A DNA stretch of 32,755 bases, from the NCBI RefSeq assembly GCF_024158715.1, contig NZ_JAMZBC010000019.1, forward strand, positions 1 through 32,755, given 5' to 3'. Source of the stretch: Halomonas sp. 707D7 (lineage in GTDB: Bacteria > Pseudomonadota > Gammaproteobacteria > Pseudomonadales > Halomonadaceae). Below are positions 16,033 through 25,552 of the stretch, in pieces (positions within the stretch are counted from its first letter, which is position 1; each line of letters begins with the position of its first letter). The position numbers and the translations under genes were made by a program. The notes below the pieces were generated by a model. That model did no database searches and had not been told where the DNA came from. It worked only from the letters and a program-made list of their open reading frames with translations.

Positions 16033-17877
16033 ATGCCCGAGTATCGCTCCCGTACCACCACCGCCGGTCGCAACATGGCCGGTGCCCGCGCGCTGTGGCG
16101 CGCCACCGGCATGAAGGACGACGATTTCCACAAGCCGATCATCGCCGTGGCCAACTCCTTCACCCAGTTCGTGCCGGGGCACGTGCACCTGAAGGACATG
16201 GGCCAGCTCGTGGCCCGCGAGATCGAGAAGGCCGGGGGCGTTGCCAAGGAGTTCAACACCATCGCCGTCGACGACGGCATCGCCATGGGCCACGACGGCA
16301 TGCTCTACTCGCTGCCGAGCCGCGACATCATCGCCGACAGCGTCGAGTACATGTGCAACGCCCACTGCGCCGATGCGCTGGTGTGCATCTCCAACTGCGA
16401 CAAGATCACCCCGGGAATGCTGATGGCCGCCATGCGCCTCAACATTCCGGTCGTCTTCGTCTCCGGCGGGCCGATGGAAGCGGGCAAGACCAAGCTGCTG
16501 GATCACGGCCTGGATCTGGTCGACGCCATGGTGATGGCCGCCGACGACAGCGTCGACGACGAGACGCTGGCGGAAATCGAGCGCAGCGCCTGCCCGACCT
16601 GCGGCAGCTGCTCCGGCATGTTCACCGCCAACTCGATGAACTGCCTGACCGAAGCGCTGGGCCTGGCGCTGCCGGGCAACGGCACGGTGCTCGCCACCCA
16701 CGCCGACCGCCGCCGGCTGTTCGAAACCGCCGGCCACCGCATCGTGGAGCTGGCCAAGCGCTACTACGAAGGCGAAGAGGCGCACCTGCTGCCTCGCGCC
16801 ATCGGCTCGAAAGCCGCGTTCGAGAACGCCATGACCCTGGACATCGCCATGGGCGGCTCCACCAACACCATCCTGCACCTGCTGGCCGCTGCCCAGGAAG
16901 CCGAGATCGACTTCACCCTGGCCGACATCGACCGGCTCTCGCGCACCGTGCCTCAGCTCTGCAAGGTGGCGCCCAATACCCAGAAGTACCACATCGAGGA
17001 CGTTCACCGCGCCGGCGGCATCATGGCGATTCTCGGCGAACTCGATCGCGCCGGCGTGCTCGATACCTCCGTGCCCACGGTCTACGGCGACAGCCTGGCC
17101 GCGGCACTCGAGGAGTGGGACATCATGCGCTCGCCGAGCAGCGAGACGGTCGAGTTCTTCAAGGCCGGGCCCGGCGGCATCCCCACCCAGACCGCGTTTT
17201 CCCAAAGCGCGCGCTGGCCGAGTCTCGACGGCGACCGCGCCACCGGCTGCATTCGCGATCTCGAACACGCCTTCTCCCGCGAAGGGGGGCTGGCGGTGCT
17301 GTTCGGCAACATCGCTCGCGACGGCTGCGTGGTGAAGACCGCCGGTGTCGACGACTCGATCCTGGTGTTCGAAGGCCGCGCCTACGTGGTGGAGTCCCAG
17401 GACCAGGCCGTGGCGGACGTGCTCGAGGGCAAGGTGAAGGAGGGCGACGTGGTGGTGATTCGCTACGAGGGCCCGAAGGGCGGCCCGGGCATGCAGGAGA
17501 TGCTCTACCCGACGTCGTACTTGAAGTCCAAGGGCCTGGGCAAGGCGTGCGCGCTGCTGACCGACGGGCGTTTCTCCGGCGGCACCTCCGGGCTCTCGAT
17601 CGGCCACGTCTCCCCGGAAGCCGCCGCCGGTGGCGCCATCGGCCTGGTCGAGCAGGGCGACACCATCCTCATCGACATTCCCAATCGCGCGATCAACGTG
17701 CAGGTGAGTGATGCCGAGCTCGCCAAGCGCCGCGAAGCGATGGAGGCCCGCGGCAAGGACGCCTGGAAGCCGGTCGACGAGCGCCCGCGCAAGGTCTCCG
17801 CCGCCCTCAAGGCCTACGCACTGCTCGCCACCTCCGCCGACAAGGGCGCCGTGCGTGACCTCTCCAAGCTCGACTGA
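16033..17877 (+). CDS. ilvD: Dihydroxy-acid dehydratase
   Basis: IlvD dehydrates 2,3-dihydroxy-acids to 2-keto acids in the third shared step of valine and isoleucine synthesis, using an iron-sulfur cluster. The protein is 614 residues, very close to E. coli IlvD. It starts [20 protein letters not shown], which fixes the ATG at 16033 (AGAGGA upstream) rather than the in-frame ATG at 15937. Cluster-ligand cysteines are visible in SNCDKITPG (C122) and [10 protein letters not shown] (C187/C190/C193). [25 protein letters not shown] and [19 protein letters not shown] are also conserved. The sequence is IlvD-type rather than 6-phosphogluconate dehydratase (Edd). No other ilv gene is next to it. Confidence 0.98.
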   Translation: MPEYRSRTTTAGRNMAGARALWRATGMKDDDFHKPIIAVANSFTQFVPGHVHLKDMGQLVAREIEKAGGVAKEFNTIAVDDGIAMGHDGMLYSLPSRDIIADSVEYMCNAHCADALVCISNCDKITPGMLMAAMRLNIPVVFVSGGPMEAGKTKLLDHGLDLVDAMVMAADDSVDDETLAEIERSACPTCGSCSGMFTANSMNCLTEALGLALPGNGTVLATHADRRRLFETAGHRIVELAKRYYEGEEAHLLPRAIGSKAAFENAMTLDIAMGGSTNTILHLLAAAQEAEIDFTLADIDRLSRTVPQLCKVAPNTQKYHIEDVHRAGGIMAILGELDRAGVLDTSVPTVYGDSLAAALEEWDIMRSPSSETVEFFKAGPGGIPTQTAFSQSARWPSLDGDRATGCIRDLEHAFSREGGLAVLFGNIARDGCVVKTAGVDDSILVFEGRAYVVESQDQAVADVLEGKVKEGDVVVIRYEGPKGGPGMQEMLYPTSYLKSKGLGKACALLTDGRFSGGTSGLSIGHVSPEAAAGGAIGLVEQGDTILIDIPNRAINVQVSDAELAKRREAMEARGKDAWKPVDERPRKVSAALKAYALLATSADKGAVRDLSKLD

Positions 17878-17884
17878 GCCCACA

Positions 17885-18239
17885 CCGCGCTACGCAAGCA
17901 CCTTTGTAGCGCGGCGTGCGAGGCACCCGCGTGGCGGCGCCAGCCGCCTGGCGAGTGCCACCGCCGCCTGAGGCACCGCTTCGCGCTGCTTTCCGCGGGT
18001 GCGCCATCCGGCTTACCCGCGCTACGGTTTGTGCTGCCCCGTAGCGCGGCGTAACGAGCGCCAGCGAGGCACCCGCGTGGCGGCGCCAGCCGCCTCGAGA
18101 GTGCCACTGCCGCTTGAAGCACCGCTTCGCGCTGCCTTTCGCGGGTGCGCCATCCGGCTTACCCGCGCTACGGTTTGTGCTACCCGTAGCGCGGCGTAAC
18201 GAGCGCCAGCGAGGCACCCGCGGGGCGGCGCCAGCCGCC
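17885..18239 (+). repeat. REP/BIME-like palindromic repeat array A
   Basis: This array fills the gap between the convergent ilvD and nudE genes. A unit of about 121 bp consists of a right arm (GCACCGCTTCGCGCTGCC ... GGCTTACCCGCGCTACG), a short linker (such as GTTTGTGCT), and an inverted left arm (GTAGCGCGGCGTAACGAGCG ... GAGGCACCCGCG) ending in the small palindrome GGCGGCGCCAGCCGCC. There is a partial unit (17885-17948) and two complete units (17973-18094 and 18119-18239), separated by about 24 bases. The arms can fold into long GC-rich hairpins. The same family recurs at 22868-23073 (opposite orientation) and 28419-28702. Confidence 0.9.
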
Positions 18240-18251
18240 TGGTTCGGCCCC

Positions 18252-18866
18252 TTAAATCAAGTCCGTCGCATCTCGGCGTCGTTCATCGCGCAGCTTGTCG
18301 CGGGCGATGAACAGTGCGGCGATGGCGCGCGCCTCGTGGAAATCCTCGCGCAGCAGCAGGGCGGGCAGCTCCTCGATGGCGTGGGTCTCGACGATCAAGG
18401 GCTCAGGCTCGTCGCCGGGTAGCCGCTTGGGGTAGAGGTCGGTGGCCATCAACACCTGGATGCGGTGATGCATGTAATTGGGCGCCATGGAGAGCTCGAT
18501 GAGCGGCTCGATGCGCCGGGCGCCGAAGCCGCACTCCTCCATCAGCTCGCGGTTGGCAGCGGTGACGAGGTCCTCGCCCGGGTCCACCAGCCCCTTGGGC
18601 AGGGTGAGGGTGTACTCCTCGAAGCCGGCGGCGTATTCGCGAATCATCAGCACGTGCTCCGGGTCCGGCATCGCGACGATCATCACCGCTGGTTGGCCGC
18701 TGCCGCTCAAGCGCTCGAAGCGGCGCTCGGCGCCGTTGGAAAAGCGCAGGTCCAGCGCCTCGACGTGAAAGAGCTGGCTTCTCGCCACGCTTTCGCGAGC
18801 CAGAATGCGCGGCTTGACCGGGTAGCCGGAGGCGTCGTTCGAAGTGGGGATGTCGGGGTGCGGCAT
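18252..18866 (-). CDS. nudE: Nudix hydrolase NudE (ADP-sugar / dinucleotide pyrophosphatase)
   Basis: This is a 204-residue Nudix enzyme that hydrolyses ADP-linked compounds such as ADP-ribose, NADH and Ap3A. The Nudix box is complete: G92, E98, R106-E107-L108, E110-E111 and G113 (GLVDPGEDLVTAANRELMEE). Other matches to E. coli NudE are ARSQLFHVEALDLRFSNGAERRFERL, VLMIREYAAGFEEYTL, ELSMAPNY and DLYPKRLPGDEPEPL. CGGAGG precedes the ATG at 18866. The gene diverges from yrfG, as nudE does near yrfG in E. coli. Its 3' end abuts the repeat array. Confidence 0.95.
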   Translation of the reverse strand: MPHPDIPTSNDASGYPVKPRILARESVARSQLFHVEALDLRFSNGAERRFERLSGSGQPAVMIVAMPDPEHVLMIREYAAGFEEYTLTLPKGLVDPGEDLVTAANRELMEECGFGARRIEPLIELSMAPNYMHHRIQVLMATDLYPKRLPGDEPEPLIVETHAIEELPALLLREDFHEARAIAALFIARDKLRDERRRDATDLI

Positions 18867-18950
18867 GAGGGCCTCCGTGGCTCGAAAAAACGGCTTGGGC
18901 TACAATAGCACGCCTACCGTTTCGACTGTCGTTTCAACACCGGAGTGGCC

Positions 18951-19634
18951 ATGATTGATTGGCGCGAGATCGATACCGTCCTGCTCGACATGGACGGCAC
19001 GCTGCTGGACTTGCACTTTGACAGCCACTTCTGGCTCGAACACCTGCCCAAGCGCTACGCCGAGCTGCACAAGCTCGACCAGGCGACCCAGGACACGCTC
19101 AAGGCGCGCATCATCGGCGAGCAGGGTACCCTCAACTGGTACAGCCTGGCCTACTGGAGCCGCGAGCTCGATGTCGACGTGGTGGCGCTCAAGCGCGAAG
19201 TGCAGCACCTGATCGGCTTTCGCAGCGACGCGCTGGACTTTCTCACCTGGCTGAAGACGGCCCACCCGCGCGTGGTGCTGGCCACCAACGCCGACCGGGC
19301 GAGCCTGTCGCTCAAATTGCCGCTGACGGGGTTGGAAAAGTACCTCGACGCCATCATCTCGTCGGAAGACGTGGGCGCGGCGAAGGAGGAGCAGGCGTTC
19401 TGGTTCGCGCTCGCCGAACGCGAACCCTTCGACCCGGCTCGCACTCTGTTCATCGACGACAACCCGCACGTGCTCGAGAGCGCCCGCGAGTTCGGTATCA
19501 AGTACCTGATGGGGATCAAGCAGCCTGACAGCCAGCGTCCCGAAAAGGAGCTGCAGGCCTTCATCGCCCTCGATCGATTCGCCCAACTGCTGCCCGGTGA
19601 TCTGCCAGGGCCGCAAGGAGAGTTCAATGAGTGA
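18951..19634 (+). CDS. yrfG: HAD-family GMP/IMP nucleotidase YrfG
   Basis: This 227-residue haloacid-dehalogenase phosphatase resembles E. coli YrfG, which dephosphorylates GMP and IMP. HAD motif I is LLDMDGTLLDL, with nucleophile D13 and acid D15. Motif II is VVLATNAD, motif III is the lysine in GAAKEEQAFW, and motif IV is FIDDNPHVLESAREFGIKY. LNWYSLAYWS in the cap matches the YrfG family. The ATG at 18951 is chosen because CGGAG lies five bases upstream; an in-frame GTG at 18945 overlaps that site. A TACAAT (18901-18906) may be its -10 element. The stop overlaps hslR by eight bases. Neighbours match the E. coli order yrfG-hslR-hslO-pckA. Confidence 0.93.
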   Translation: MIDWREIDTVLLDMDGTLLDLHFDSHFWLEHLPKRYAELHKLDQATQDTLKARIIGEQGTLNWYSLAYWSRELDVDVVALKREVQHLIGFRSDALDFLTWLKTAHPRVVLATNADRASLSLKLPLTGLEKYLDAIISSEDVGAAKEEQAFWFALAEREPFDPARTLFIDDNPHVLESAREFGIKYLMGIKQPDSQRPEKELQAFIALDRFAQLLPGDLPGPQGEFNE

Positions 19635-20016
19635 CAGCGTTCGCCTGGACAAGTGGCTCTGGGCCGCCCGGTTCTTCAAGACCCGGGCACTGGCCAAGAA
19701 AGCCATCGAAGGCGGCAAGGTCCATTACGATGGCGCCCGCGTGAAGACCAGCAAGAACGTGGAACTGGGGGCGTTGATTCGCGTGCCCCAAGGGTGGGAC
19801 ATCTTCGAGGTCGAGGTCATAGGGCTTTCCGATCAGCGTCGGGGTGCCCCGGAGGCGCGCACGCTCTACGCCGAGACCGACGAAAGCGTCGCCCGCCGTG
19901 CCAAGGAGGCCGAGGCACGCCGTCTTACCAACGAAGTCATGCAGCACCCTCTCAAGCGTCCCGACAAGAAGCAGCGCCGGGATATCCAGCGCTTCCAGCG
20001 CCACCAGGGCGAGTGA
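19627..20016 (+). CDS. hslR: Ribosome-associated heat-shock protein Hsp15
   Basis: HslR is a small RNA-binding protein that, in E. coli, binds 50S subunits carrying stalled nascent chains and helps recycle them. The 129-residue protein has an S4 domain at the N-terminus (VRLDKWLWAARFFKTRALAKKAIEGGKVHYDGARVKTSK) and a basic C-terminal tail (RPDKKQRRDIQRFQRHQ). The ATG at 19627 has AGGAG upstream inside yrfG and overlaps the yrfG stop, so the two are probably co-translated. No separate heat-shock promoter is obvious. Confidence 0.97.
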   Translation: MSDSVRLDKWLWAARFFKTRALAKKAIEGGKVHYDGARVKTSKNVELGALIRVPQGWDIFEVEVIGLSDQRRGAPEARTLYAETDESVARRAKEAEARRLTNEVMQHPLKRPDKKQRRDIQRFQRHQGE

Positions 20017-20055
20017 GCCCGGGCGTCTGTTACCTCTTTTCCTACGGTTTTTTCC

Positions 20056-20931
20056 ATGTCCGATCAAATTCAGCGGTTCCTGTTCGACCAGACCAACGTG
20101 CGCGGCGAGATCGTCACGCTCGACACCACCTATTCCGAGGTGCTCTCACGCCACGGCTACCCCCACGCGGTCAACGTGCTGCTCGGTGAGCTGCTCGCCG
20201 CCGTGGCGCTTCTGACCGACACGGTGAAGCTCGACGGCACGCTGAGCATCGAGGTGCGCGGGCGGGGCGATCTCTCCCTGCTCATGGCGGAATCCAACCC
20301 CGGTGGCGAGCTGCGCGCCATCGCTCGCCTGGATGAAGAAGGGGTGCTTCCCGCCGAGGACGCCGGCTTTCGCGAGCTGGTGGGCGAGGGCCAGATCGTG
20401 ATCACCCTCGATCCCAAGGAAGGCCGGCGCTACCAGGGCATCGTCGCGCTCGAGTTCGATACCCTGAGCGCCTGCCTCGAGGCCTACTTCAGCCAGTCCG
20501 AGCAGCTGCCCACCCGGCTGTGGCTGGCCGCCGACGGCCAGAAGGCCGGCGGGCTCCTGCTCCAGCGCCTGCCGGACGCCTCCCAGAACCAGGACATCGA
20601 CGCCTGGGAGCGCAGCGTGCACCTGGCCAAGACGATCAAGCGCGAGGAGCTTCTCGGGCTCGAGCAGCGCGAGGTGCTCTACCGGCTCTATCATGAAGAG
20701 ACCGTGCGGGTGTTCGATCCCAAGACGCTGCGTTTTGGCTGCACCTGCTCGCGCGAGCGCATGAGTCACGCGCTGCACACCTTGGGCGAGGCGGAACTGA
20801 AGGACATTCTGGCCGATCAGGGCGAAATCGACACCCAATGCCACTTCTGCCACACGAAATATCACTACACGGCGGCAGAAATCGAGGCATTGATCGACAA
20901 CCCCGACGCGCCGACACCGGCCATCCATTGA
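20056..20931 (+). CDS. hslO: Redox-regulated chaperone Hsp33
   Basis: Hsp33 is a cytoplasmic holdase switched on by oxidation of four zinc-bound cysteines. The 291-residue protein has the core starting [16 protein letters not shown] and the C-terminal switch C229-x-C231 ([10 protein letters not shown]) with C262-x-x-C265 (CHFCHTKY), all four ligands present. The length matches the family. The ATG at 20056 gives the normal N-terminus, but the 30 bases before it are pyrimidine-rich and show no ribosome-binding site, which is unlike the neighbours. It follows hslR by 39 bases. Confidence 0.97.
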   Translation: MSDQIQRFLFDQTNVRGEIVTLDTTYSEVLSRHGYPHAVNVLLGELLAAVALLTDTVKLDGTLSIEVRGRGDLSLLMAESNPGGELRAIARLDEEGVLPAEDAGFRELVGEGQIVITLDPKEGRRYQGIVALEFDTLSACLEAYFSQSEQLPTRLWLAADGQKAGGLLLQRLPDASQNQDIDAWERSVHLAKTIKREELLGLEQREVLYRLYHEETVRVFDPKTLRFGCTCSRERMSHALHTLGEAELKDILADQGEIDTQCHFCHTKYHYTAAEIEALIDNPDAPTPAIH

Positions 20932-20967
20932 GCTTGTAGTCGGCATTTTAGGTGTGAAGGGGCAAAG

Positions 20968-21125
20968 CTCGTTGCCAGCATGCCTGATCAGCGCTGGCTT
21001 CTTGGACCAAAGGCAAACGAGTGTTTGAAAAACTACCGCAGCGCAGCACGAAAAATCCCGAAATTGTAGTAGTTTAACTACAAAATGGATCGCTCAAGCC
21101 CCTGTTTTACGGGGGCTTTCTTTTT
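20968..21125 (+). ncRNA. Candidate structured RNA (small RNA or leader) before pckA
   Basis: In the 305-base gap after hslO a compound fold can be drawn. CTCGTT (20968-20973) pairs with AACGAG (21016-21021), enclosing GCCAGC (20974-20979) paired with GCTGGC (20993-20998). A small palindrome, GTAGTTTAACTAC (21069-21081), follows, and then a terminator (21096-21125). The region is richer in A and T than the coding DNA. No clear promoter was found, and it matches no RNA family I recognise. It could be an independent small RNA, the 3' end of the hslO transcript, or an attenuator. Confidence 0.4.
21096..21125 (+). terminator. Intrinsic terminator between hslO and pckA
   Basis: AAGCCCC (21096-21102) pairs with GGGGCTT (21112-21118), followed by TCTTTTT. 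It lies 164 bases after the hslO stop and 111 bases before the pckA ATG. Confidence 0.8.
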
Positions 21126-21133
21126 GCCATAAT
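21106..21133 (+). promoter_or_regulatory. pckA: Candidate sigma-70 promoter for pckA
   Basis: TTTACG (21106-21111) and CATAAT (21128-21133) lie 16 bases apart and match TTGACA/TATAAT at 4 and 5 of 6 positions. The -35 element falls in the loop of the preceding terminator, so the two signals overlap. It predicts a leader of about 95 bases. Confidence 0.45.
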
Positions 21134-21192
21134 GCGCCGGTCTTCAGTGCTCGGCCGCTTGTCACCTGGCCGGGGAGAACTCGTTCAGCGTA

Positions 21193-21208
21193 GAAAGCCC
21201 AGGCTTTC
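21193..21208. promoter_or_regulatory. Perfect 16-bp palindrome in the pckA leader
   Basis: GAAAGCC, CA, GGCTTTC is a perfect inverted repeat 28 bases before the pckA start and downstream of the predicted promoter. It could be an operator for a dimeric regulator or an RNA hairpin near the ribosome-binding site. No specific regulator is recognised. Confidence 0.4.
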
Positions 21209-21236
21209 CGCCATGGCCAACGGCCCAGGAATCGAC

Positions 21237-22793
21237 ATGACCACGACTCACGCCACTTCCCAAACCCACGTCAACCTCAGCACCGCCGAACTGGTCGAGC
21301 GGGCGGTGGCCCGTGGCGAAGGCCGCCTGTCGGCGGACGGCGCCCTGGTGGTGAATACCGGCGAGCGCACCGGTCGCTCGCCGAAGGACCGCTTCATCGT
21401 CGACGAGCCCGGCACCCGCGACCAGATCGACTGGGGCAGCGTCAACCGCCCGTTCGACGCCGACAAGTTCGCGGCACTCTGGACGCGGGTCGAGGCGTAC
21501 CTGAATGAGCGTGAGCACTTCGTCAGCGAGCTTCACGTGGGCAGCGACACCACCCACTACCTGCCGGTCCGCGTGGCCACCGAAACCGCCTGGCAGAACC
21601 TGTTCGGTCGCACCATGTTCGTGCGCCCGGAAGCGTACAATACGGCGGGCAAGCAGGCGTGGACGATCCTCAACGCCGCGAACTTCGAGTGCGACCCGAG
21701 CCGCGATGGCACCAACTCCGACGGCACCGTGATCATCAACTTCGCCGAGAAGAAGGTGCTGATCGCCGGCATGCGCTACGCCGGCGAGATGAAGAAGGCC
21801 ATGTTCTCGGTACAGAACTTCCTGCTGCCGGCGGCTGACGTGCTGCCGATGCACTGCTCCGCCAACGTCGGCGAAGATGGCGAGACGTGCCTGTTCTTCG
21901 GGCTTTCCGGCACCGGCAAGACCACGCTCTCCGCCGACCAGGGCCGCTACCTGATCGGCGATGACGAGCACGCCTGGGGCGACGACATCGTCTTCAACAT
22001 GGAAGGCGGCTGCTACGCCAAGTGCATCGACCTTTCCGAGAAGAACGAGCCGGTGATCTGGAACGCGATCAAGTTCGGCACCGTGCTCGAGAACGTGGTG
22101 CTCGACGACCGCCGCACGCCTGACTATGCCGATGACAGCCTGACCCAGAACTCCCGCGCCGCCTACCCGCTGGAGCACGTCGAGAAGCGCGTGCCGGAGA
22201 ACCTGGCCGGCGAACCCAGCGCCATCGTGTTTTTGACCTGCGACATGTCCGGCGTCCTGCCGCCGGTATCGGTGCTCTCCAAGGAAGCCGCGGCGTACCA
22301 CTTCCTCTCCGGCTACACCGCCAAGGTCGGCTCCACCGAGATGGGCTCCTCCGAGGGCCTTGCCGCGACGTTCTCCACCTGCTTCGGCGCGCCGTTCTTC
22401 CCGCGCCCGGCGCGCGAGTACGCGGACCTTCTGATCAAGCGCGTCGAGAAGAAGGACGCCCAGGTCTACCTGGTCAACACCGGCTGGACCGGCGGTGCTT
22501 ATGGCGAAGGCGGCTCGCGCTTCTCCATCCCGACCACCCGCGCGATCATCAGCGCGATCCAGTCCGGCGTGCTGCGCGACATCGAGACCCGGCACATCGA
22601 CGGCCTGAACCTCGACGTGCCCGTCGCGGTGCCCGGCGTCGACTCGAGCCTTCTGAACCCGCGTGACACCTGGCAAGACCAGGGCGCGTTCGATCGCCAC
22701 CAGCGCGAGCTCGCCACCAAGTTCGTCGAGAACTTCAAGAAGTTCGAAGGCGTGAACGAAGCAATCATCAAGGCCGGCCCCCAGCTGACCTGA
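21237..22793 (+). CDS. pckA: Phosphoenolpyruvate carboxykinase (ATP)
   Basis: PckA converts oxaloacetate and ATP to phosphoenolpyruvate and CO2, the entry to gluconeogenesis. The 518-residue protein has [16 protein letters not shown] near the start, the P-loop [11 protein letters not shown] (222-232), [39 protein letters not shown] and [22 protein letters not shown], all typical of the ATP-dependent type. The ATG at 21237 follows AGGA at a six-base spacing; in-frame starts at 21132 and 21213 would add residues without family support. It closes the nudE-yrfG-hslR-hslO-pckA block and ends in a strong terminator. Confidence 0.98.
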   Translation: MTTTHATSQTHVNLSTAELVERAVARGEGRLSADGALVVNTGERTGRSPKDRFIVDEPGTRDQIDWGSVNRPFDADKFAALWTRVEAYLNEREHFVSELHVGSDTTHYLPVRVATETAWQNLFGRTMFVRPEAYNTAGKQAWTILNAANFECDPSRDGTNSDGTVIINFAEKKVLIAGMRYAGEMKKAMFSVQNFLLPAADVLPMHCSANVGEDGETCLFFGLSGTGKTTLSADQGRYLIGDDEHAWGDDIVFNMEGGCYAKCIDLSEKNEPVIWNAIKFGTVLENVVLDDRRTPDYADDSLTQNSRAAYPLEHVEKRVPENLAGEPSAIVFLTCDMSGVLPPVSVLSKEAAAYHFLSGYTAKVGSTEMGSSEGLAATFSTCFGAPFFPRPAREYADLLIKRVEKKDAQVYLVNTGWTGGAYGEGGSRFSIPTTRAIISAIQSGVLRDIETRHIDGLNLDVPVAVPGVDSSLLNPRDTWQDQGAFDRHQRELATKFVENFKKFEGVNEAIIKAGPQLT

Positions 22794-22815
22794 TCGGCAT
22801 GAGCGATACCCGAAA

Positions 22816-22845
22816 GGGGCGGCGCACACGCGCCGCCCCTTTTTT
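22816..22845 (+). terminator. Intrinsic terminator of pckA
   Basis: GGGGCGGCGC (22816-22825), loop ACAC, and GCGCCGCCCC (22830-22839) form a perfect 10-bp stem followed by six T residues, 22 bases after the pckA stop. Confidence 0.95.
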
Positions 22846-22867
22846 GTCGTGCACGCAGTACCTTCCT

Positions 22868-23073
22868 GTAGCGCGGGTAAGCCGAAGGGTGTACCCGCGA
22901 AAGGCAGCGCGAAGCGGTGCTATAGATTGACGTGGCACGATCCGGGCGGCTGGCGCCGCCATCGCGGGTGCCTCGCTGTCGCTCGTTACGCCGCGCTACG
23001 AGGTAAGTGCAGATACATACGTAGCGCGGGTAAGCCGTATGGCGCACCCGCGAAAGGCAGCGCGCAGCGGTGC
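22868..23073 (-). repeat. REP/BIME-like palindromic repeat array B
   Basis: This is the same repeat family as at 17885-18239, in the opposite orientation, between pckA and tex. Reading on the minus strand, one complete inverted-pair unit spans 23073 down to 22945, and a right arm alone spans 22920 down to 22868. The linker between the arms contains CTGCACTTAC, which is shared with the array at 28419-28702 but not with array A. It starts 23 bases after the pckA terminator. The 87 bases between the array and tex hold no clear promoter. Confidence 0.9.
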
Positions 23074-23160
23074 TGCGGGGTGGCGTGGCAATTCATGCCA
23101 GCGTCATGGCTTTGTGGTACCGTGTCGGCATTTAAAAGCCGGTATGAGTTTGTGGCACCT

Positions 23161-25512
23161 ATGGATGTAAACGCACGGATTGTTTCGCGTCTGGCCGAAG
23201 AGCTGGGCGTCAAGGCGCAGCAGGTCAGCGCCACGGTTGCACTGCTGGACGAAGGGGCCACCGTGCCCTTCATCGCCCGCTACCGCAAGGAGGTGACCGG
23301 GGCGCTGGATGACAGCCAGCTTCGCAACCTAGACGAGCGGCTTCGCTACCTGCGCGAGCTCGAGGAGCGCCGTAGCGCGGTGATCAGTGCCATCGACGAG
23401 CAGGGCAAGCTCGACGGCCCGCTGAAAGCACGCATCGACGCCGCCGACACCAAGCAGCGGCTGGAAGATTTGTACCTGCCGTTCAAGAAAAAGCGCCGCA
23501 CCAAGGCGCAGATCGCCCGCGAGGCGGGGCTCGAGCCGCTGGCGGATGCCTTGCTCGCCGACCCGACCCTCGACCCGGAAAGCGAAGCACAGGGGTATCT
23601 GCGCGCCGCCGAGGGCGATACGCCCGCCATCGAGGACGCCAAGGCCGCTCTCGACGGCGCCAAGCAGATCCTCATGGAGCGCTTCGCCGAGGACCCGGAG
23701 CTGATCGGCCGGCTGCGCGAGCGGCTCTGGGAGGAGGGCGAGCTCAGCGCGCGCATGCTCGATGGCAAGGCCAACGAAGGCGCCAAGTTCTCCGACTACT
23801 TCGAACACGATGAAAAACTCGCGAAGGTGCCCTCTCACCGGGCGCTGGCGATGTTCCGCGGGCGCAACGAAGGCGTGCTGAGCCTGGCCATTCGCCTGCC
23901 CGGTGAAGACGAGGCGCCGGTGCACCCGGCCCAGGCCGCCATCGCCAGACAGGTCGGCATTCGCGACGAAGGGCGCGCGGCGGACAAGTGGCTGATGGAA
24001 GTGGTGCGCTGGACCTGGCGAGTGAAGCTCTACACCGCGCTCGAGACCGAGCTTCTCGGTCGGCTTCGCGAGCAGGCGGAGCAGACCGCCATCGACGTCT
24101 TCGCCGCCAACCTCAAGGATCTGCTGCTGGCCGCGCCGGCGGGGCAGAAGGTGACGCTGGCGCTCGACCCGGGCCTGCGCACCGGCTGCAAGGTGGCGGT
24201 GGTGGACGCCACGGGGCAATTCGTCGATCAGGCGACCATCTACCCTCACGCGCCGCAAAACCGCTGGAACGAGTCGCTTTCCGAACTCACGAAACTGATC
24301 AAGCGCCATAATGTCGAGCTGATCGCCGTGGGCAATGGCACCGCCAGCCGCGAAACCGACAAGCTCGCCGGCGAGCTGGTGAAAGCGCTGGCCCCGAACC
24401 AGCCTTTGAGCAAGGTGATGGTGTCCGAAGCGGGCGCCTCGGTCTACTCGGCCTCCGAGTACGCCTCGAAGGAGCTTCCGGATCTCGACGTCACCATTCG
24501 CGGTGCGGTCTCCATCGCCCGGCGCCTGCAGGACCCGCTCGCGGAGCTGGTCAAGATCGAGCCGAAGTCGATCGGCGTGGGTCAGTACCAGCACGACGTT
24601 TCCCAGCTTCAGCTCTCGAAAAGCCTCGAGGCGGTGATCGAGGACTGCGTGAACGCGGTGGGTGTGGATCTCAATACCGCTTCCAGCGCGCTGCTCTCCC
24701 GGGTGGCGGGGCTTTCCACGGTGATCGCCGAGAACATCGTCGCCCAGCGCAACCAGCAGGGCGCCTTCAAGAGCCGCAAGGCGCTTCTCGAGGTCAGCCG
24801 GCTGGGGCCGAAGACCTTCGAGCAGTGTGCCGGCTTCCTACGCATCCAGGGCGCCGAGAACCCGCTGGATGCCAGCGGCGTTCACCCGGAGGCGTATACC
24901 CTGGTCGAGCGCATCGCAAGCCAAAGCGGGCGCGAGGTGAAAAACCTGATCGGTGACCGCCAGGCGCTCAAGGCGCTCGACCCTGCGGATTTCGCCGACG
25001 AGCGCTTCGGCGTGCCGACGGTCAGCGACATCTTCAAGGAGCTGGACAAGCCCGGCCGCGACCCGCGCCCGGAGTTCAAGGCCGCCGAGTTCCGCGAAGG
25101 CGTCGAGAAGCTCACCGACCTCAAGCTCGGCATGGTGCTCGAAGGTACCGTCACCAACGTCACCCACTTCGGTGCGTTCGTGGATATCGGCGTACATCAG
25201 GATGGCCTGGTGCATATCTCGGCGCTCTCGGAGAAGTACGTCGAGGACCCGAGAACCGTGGTCAAGGCCGGCGACATCGTCACGGTGAAGGTGATGAGCG
25301 TGGATATTCCGCGCAAGCGGGTGGGGCTTTCCATGCGGCTGTCCGACGAAGTCGAAAGCGACAGCGAGCAGAAGCCGTCGAGCTCCCAAGGAGACGGCCG
25401 CAAGGCGCCGCGCGCCCAGAAAGGCGGTCGCGGCGGCCGAGAGCGGCCCGCCCAGGAGGGCGGAATGGGGGCGCTTGGCGCGGCACTGTTGAAAGCCAAG
25501 CAGGGCAAATAG
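23161..25512 (+). CDS. tex: RNA-binding transcriptional accessory protein Tex (YhgF family)
   Basis: Tex is a large cytoplasmic nucleic-acid-binding protein linked to transcription in several bacteria. The protein is 783 residues. It has an N-terminal helical region ([23 protein letters not shown]), a YqgF/RNase H-like fold ([33 protein letters not shown]), helix-hairpin-helix motifs ([41 protein letters not shown]) and an S1 domain (about 653-724: [16 protein letters not shown]...LVHIS). It ends in a basic, Gly/Arg-rich tail. The ATG at 23161 matches the family N-terminus; in-frame starts further up would translate the repeat array. The ribosome-binding site is weak. In E. coli the homologue also lies in the general nudE-pckA chromosomal region. 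Confidence 0.97.
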   Translation: MDVNARIVSRLAEELGVKAQQVSATVALLDEGATVPFIARYRKEVTGALDDSQLRNLDERLRYLRELEERRSAVISAIDEQGKLDGPLKARIDAADTKQRLEDLYLPFKKKRRTKAQIAREAGLEPLADALLADPTLDPESEAQGYLRAAEGDTPAIEDAKAALDGAKQILMERFAEDPELIGRLRERLWEEGELSARMLDGKANEGAKFSDYFEHDEKLAKVPSHRALAMFRGRNEGVLSLAIRLPGEDEAPVHPAQAAIARQVGIRDEGRAADKWLMEVVRWTWRVKLYTALETELLGRLREQAEQTAIDVFAANLKDLLLAAPAGQKVTLALDPGLRTGCKVAVVDATGQFVDQATIYPHAPQNRWNESLSELTKLIKRHNVELIAVGNGTASRETDKLAGELVKALAPNQPLSKVMVSEAGASVYSASEYASKELPDLDVTIRGAVSIARRLQDPLAELVKIEPKSIGVGQYQHDVSQLQLSKSLEAVIEDCVNAVGVDLNTASSALLSRVAGLSTVIAENIVAQRNQQGAFKSRKALLEVSRLGPKTFEQCAGFLRIQGAENPLDASGVHPEAYTLVERIASQSGREVKNLIGDRQALKALDPADFADERFGVPTVSDIFKELDKPGRDPRPEFKAAEFREGVEKLTDLKLGMVLEGTVTNVTHFGAFVDIGVHQDGLVHISALSEKYVEDPRTVVKAGDIVTVKVMSVDIPRKRVGLSMRLSDEVESDSEQKPSSSQGDGRKAPRAQKGGRGGRERPAQEGGMGALGAALLKAKQGK

Positions 25513-25520
25513 TCGCGCGC

Positions 25521-25548
25521 CTTGAAGTTTGAGCGTATAGCGCCATAT
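25521..25548 (+). promoter_or_regulatory. gshA: Candidate heat-shock (RpoH) promoter for gshA
   Basis: CTTGAA (25521-25526) and CGCCATAT (25541-25548), 14 bases apart, match the sigma-32 consensus CTTGAA-N13/17-CCCCATNT at 6 of 6 and 7 of 8 positions. It starts nine bases after the tex stop and about 90 bases before the gshA start. TTGAAGTTT, CGTA, AGC and TTAG occur at the same relative positions before lon. Confidence 0.6.
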
Positions 25549-25552
25549 TCTT

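Noticed and set aside
15916..17883. A 655-codon open frame on the minus strand opposite ilvD
   Set aside because: It mirrors ilvD in frame and extent, has no recognisable motif, and is rich in Gly, Ala, Val and His as expected of an antisense frame.
17807..18217. Several open frames of 60-140 codons within the repeat arrays (also at 28539-28832 and 22499-23047)
   Set aside because: They encode translated palindromic repeats (recurrent [10 protein letters not shown] and SAYPRY-like strings) and have no independent gene evidence.
20932..21095. A possible tRNA gene in the hslO-pckA gap
   Set aside because: No cloverleaf, TψC-type GTTCRA block or acceptor-stem pairing could be drawn; the visible helices do not fit tRNA geometry.
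22849..23160. An N-terminal extension of tex through the repeat array
   Set aside because: The extra 104 residues are translated repeat sequence. The conserved Tex N-terminus begins at the ATG at 23161.
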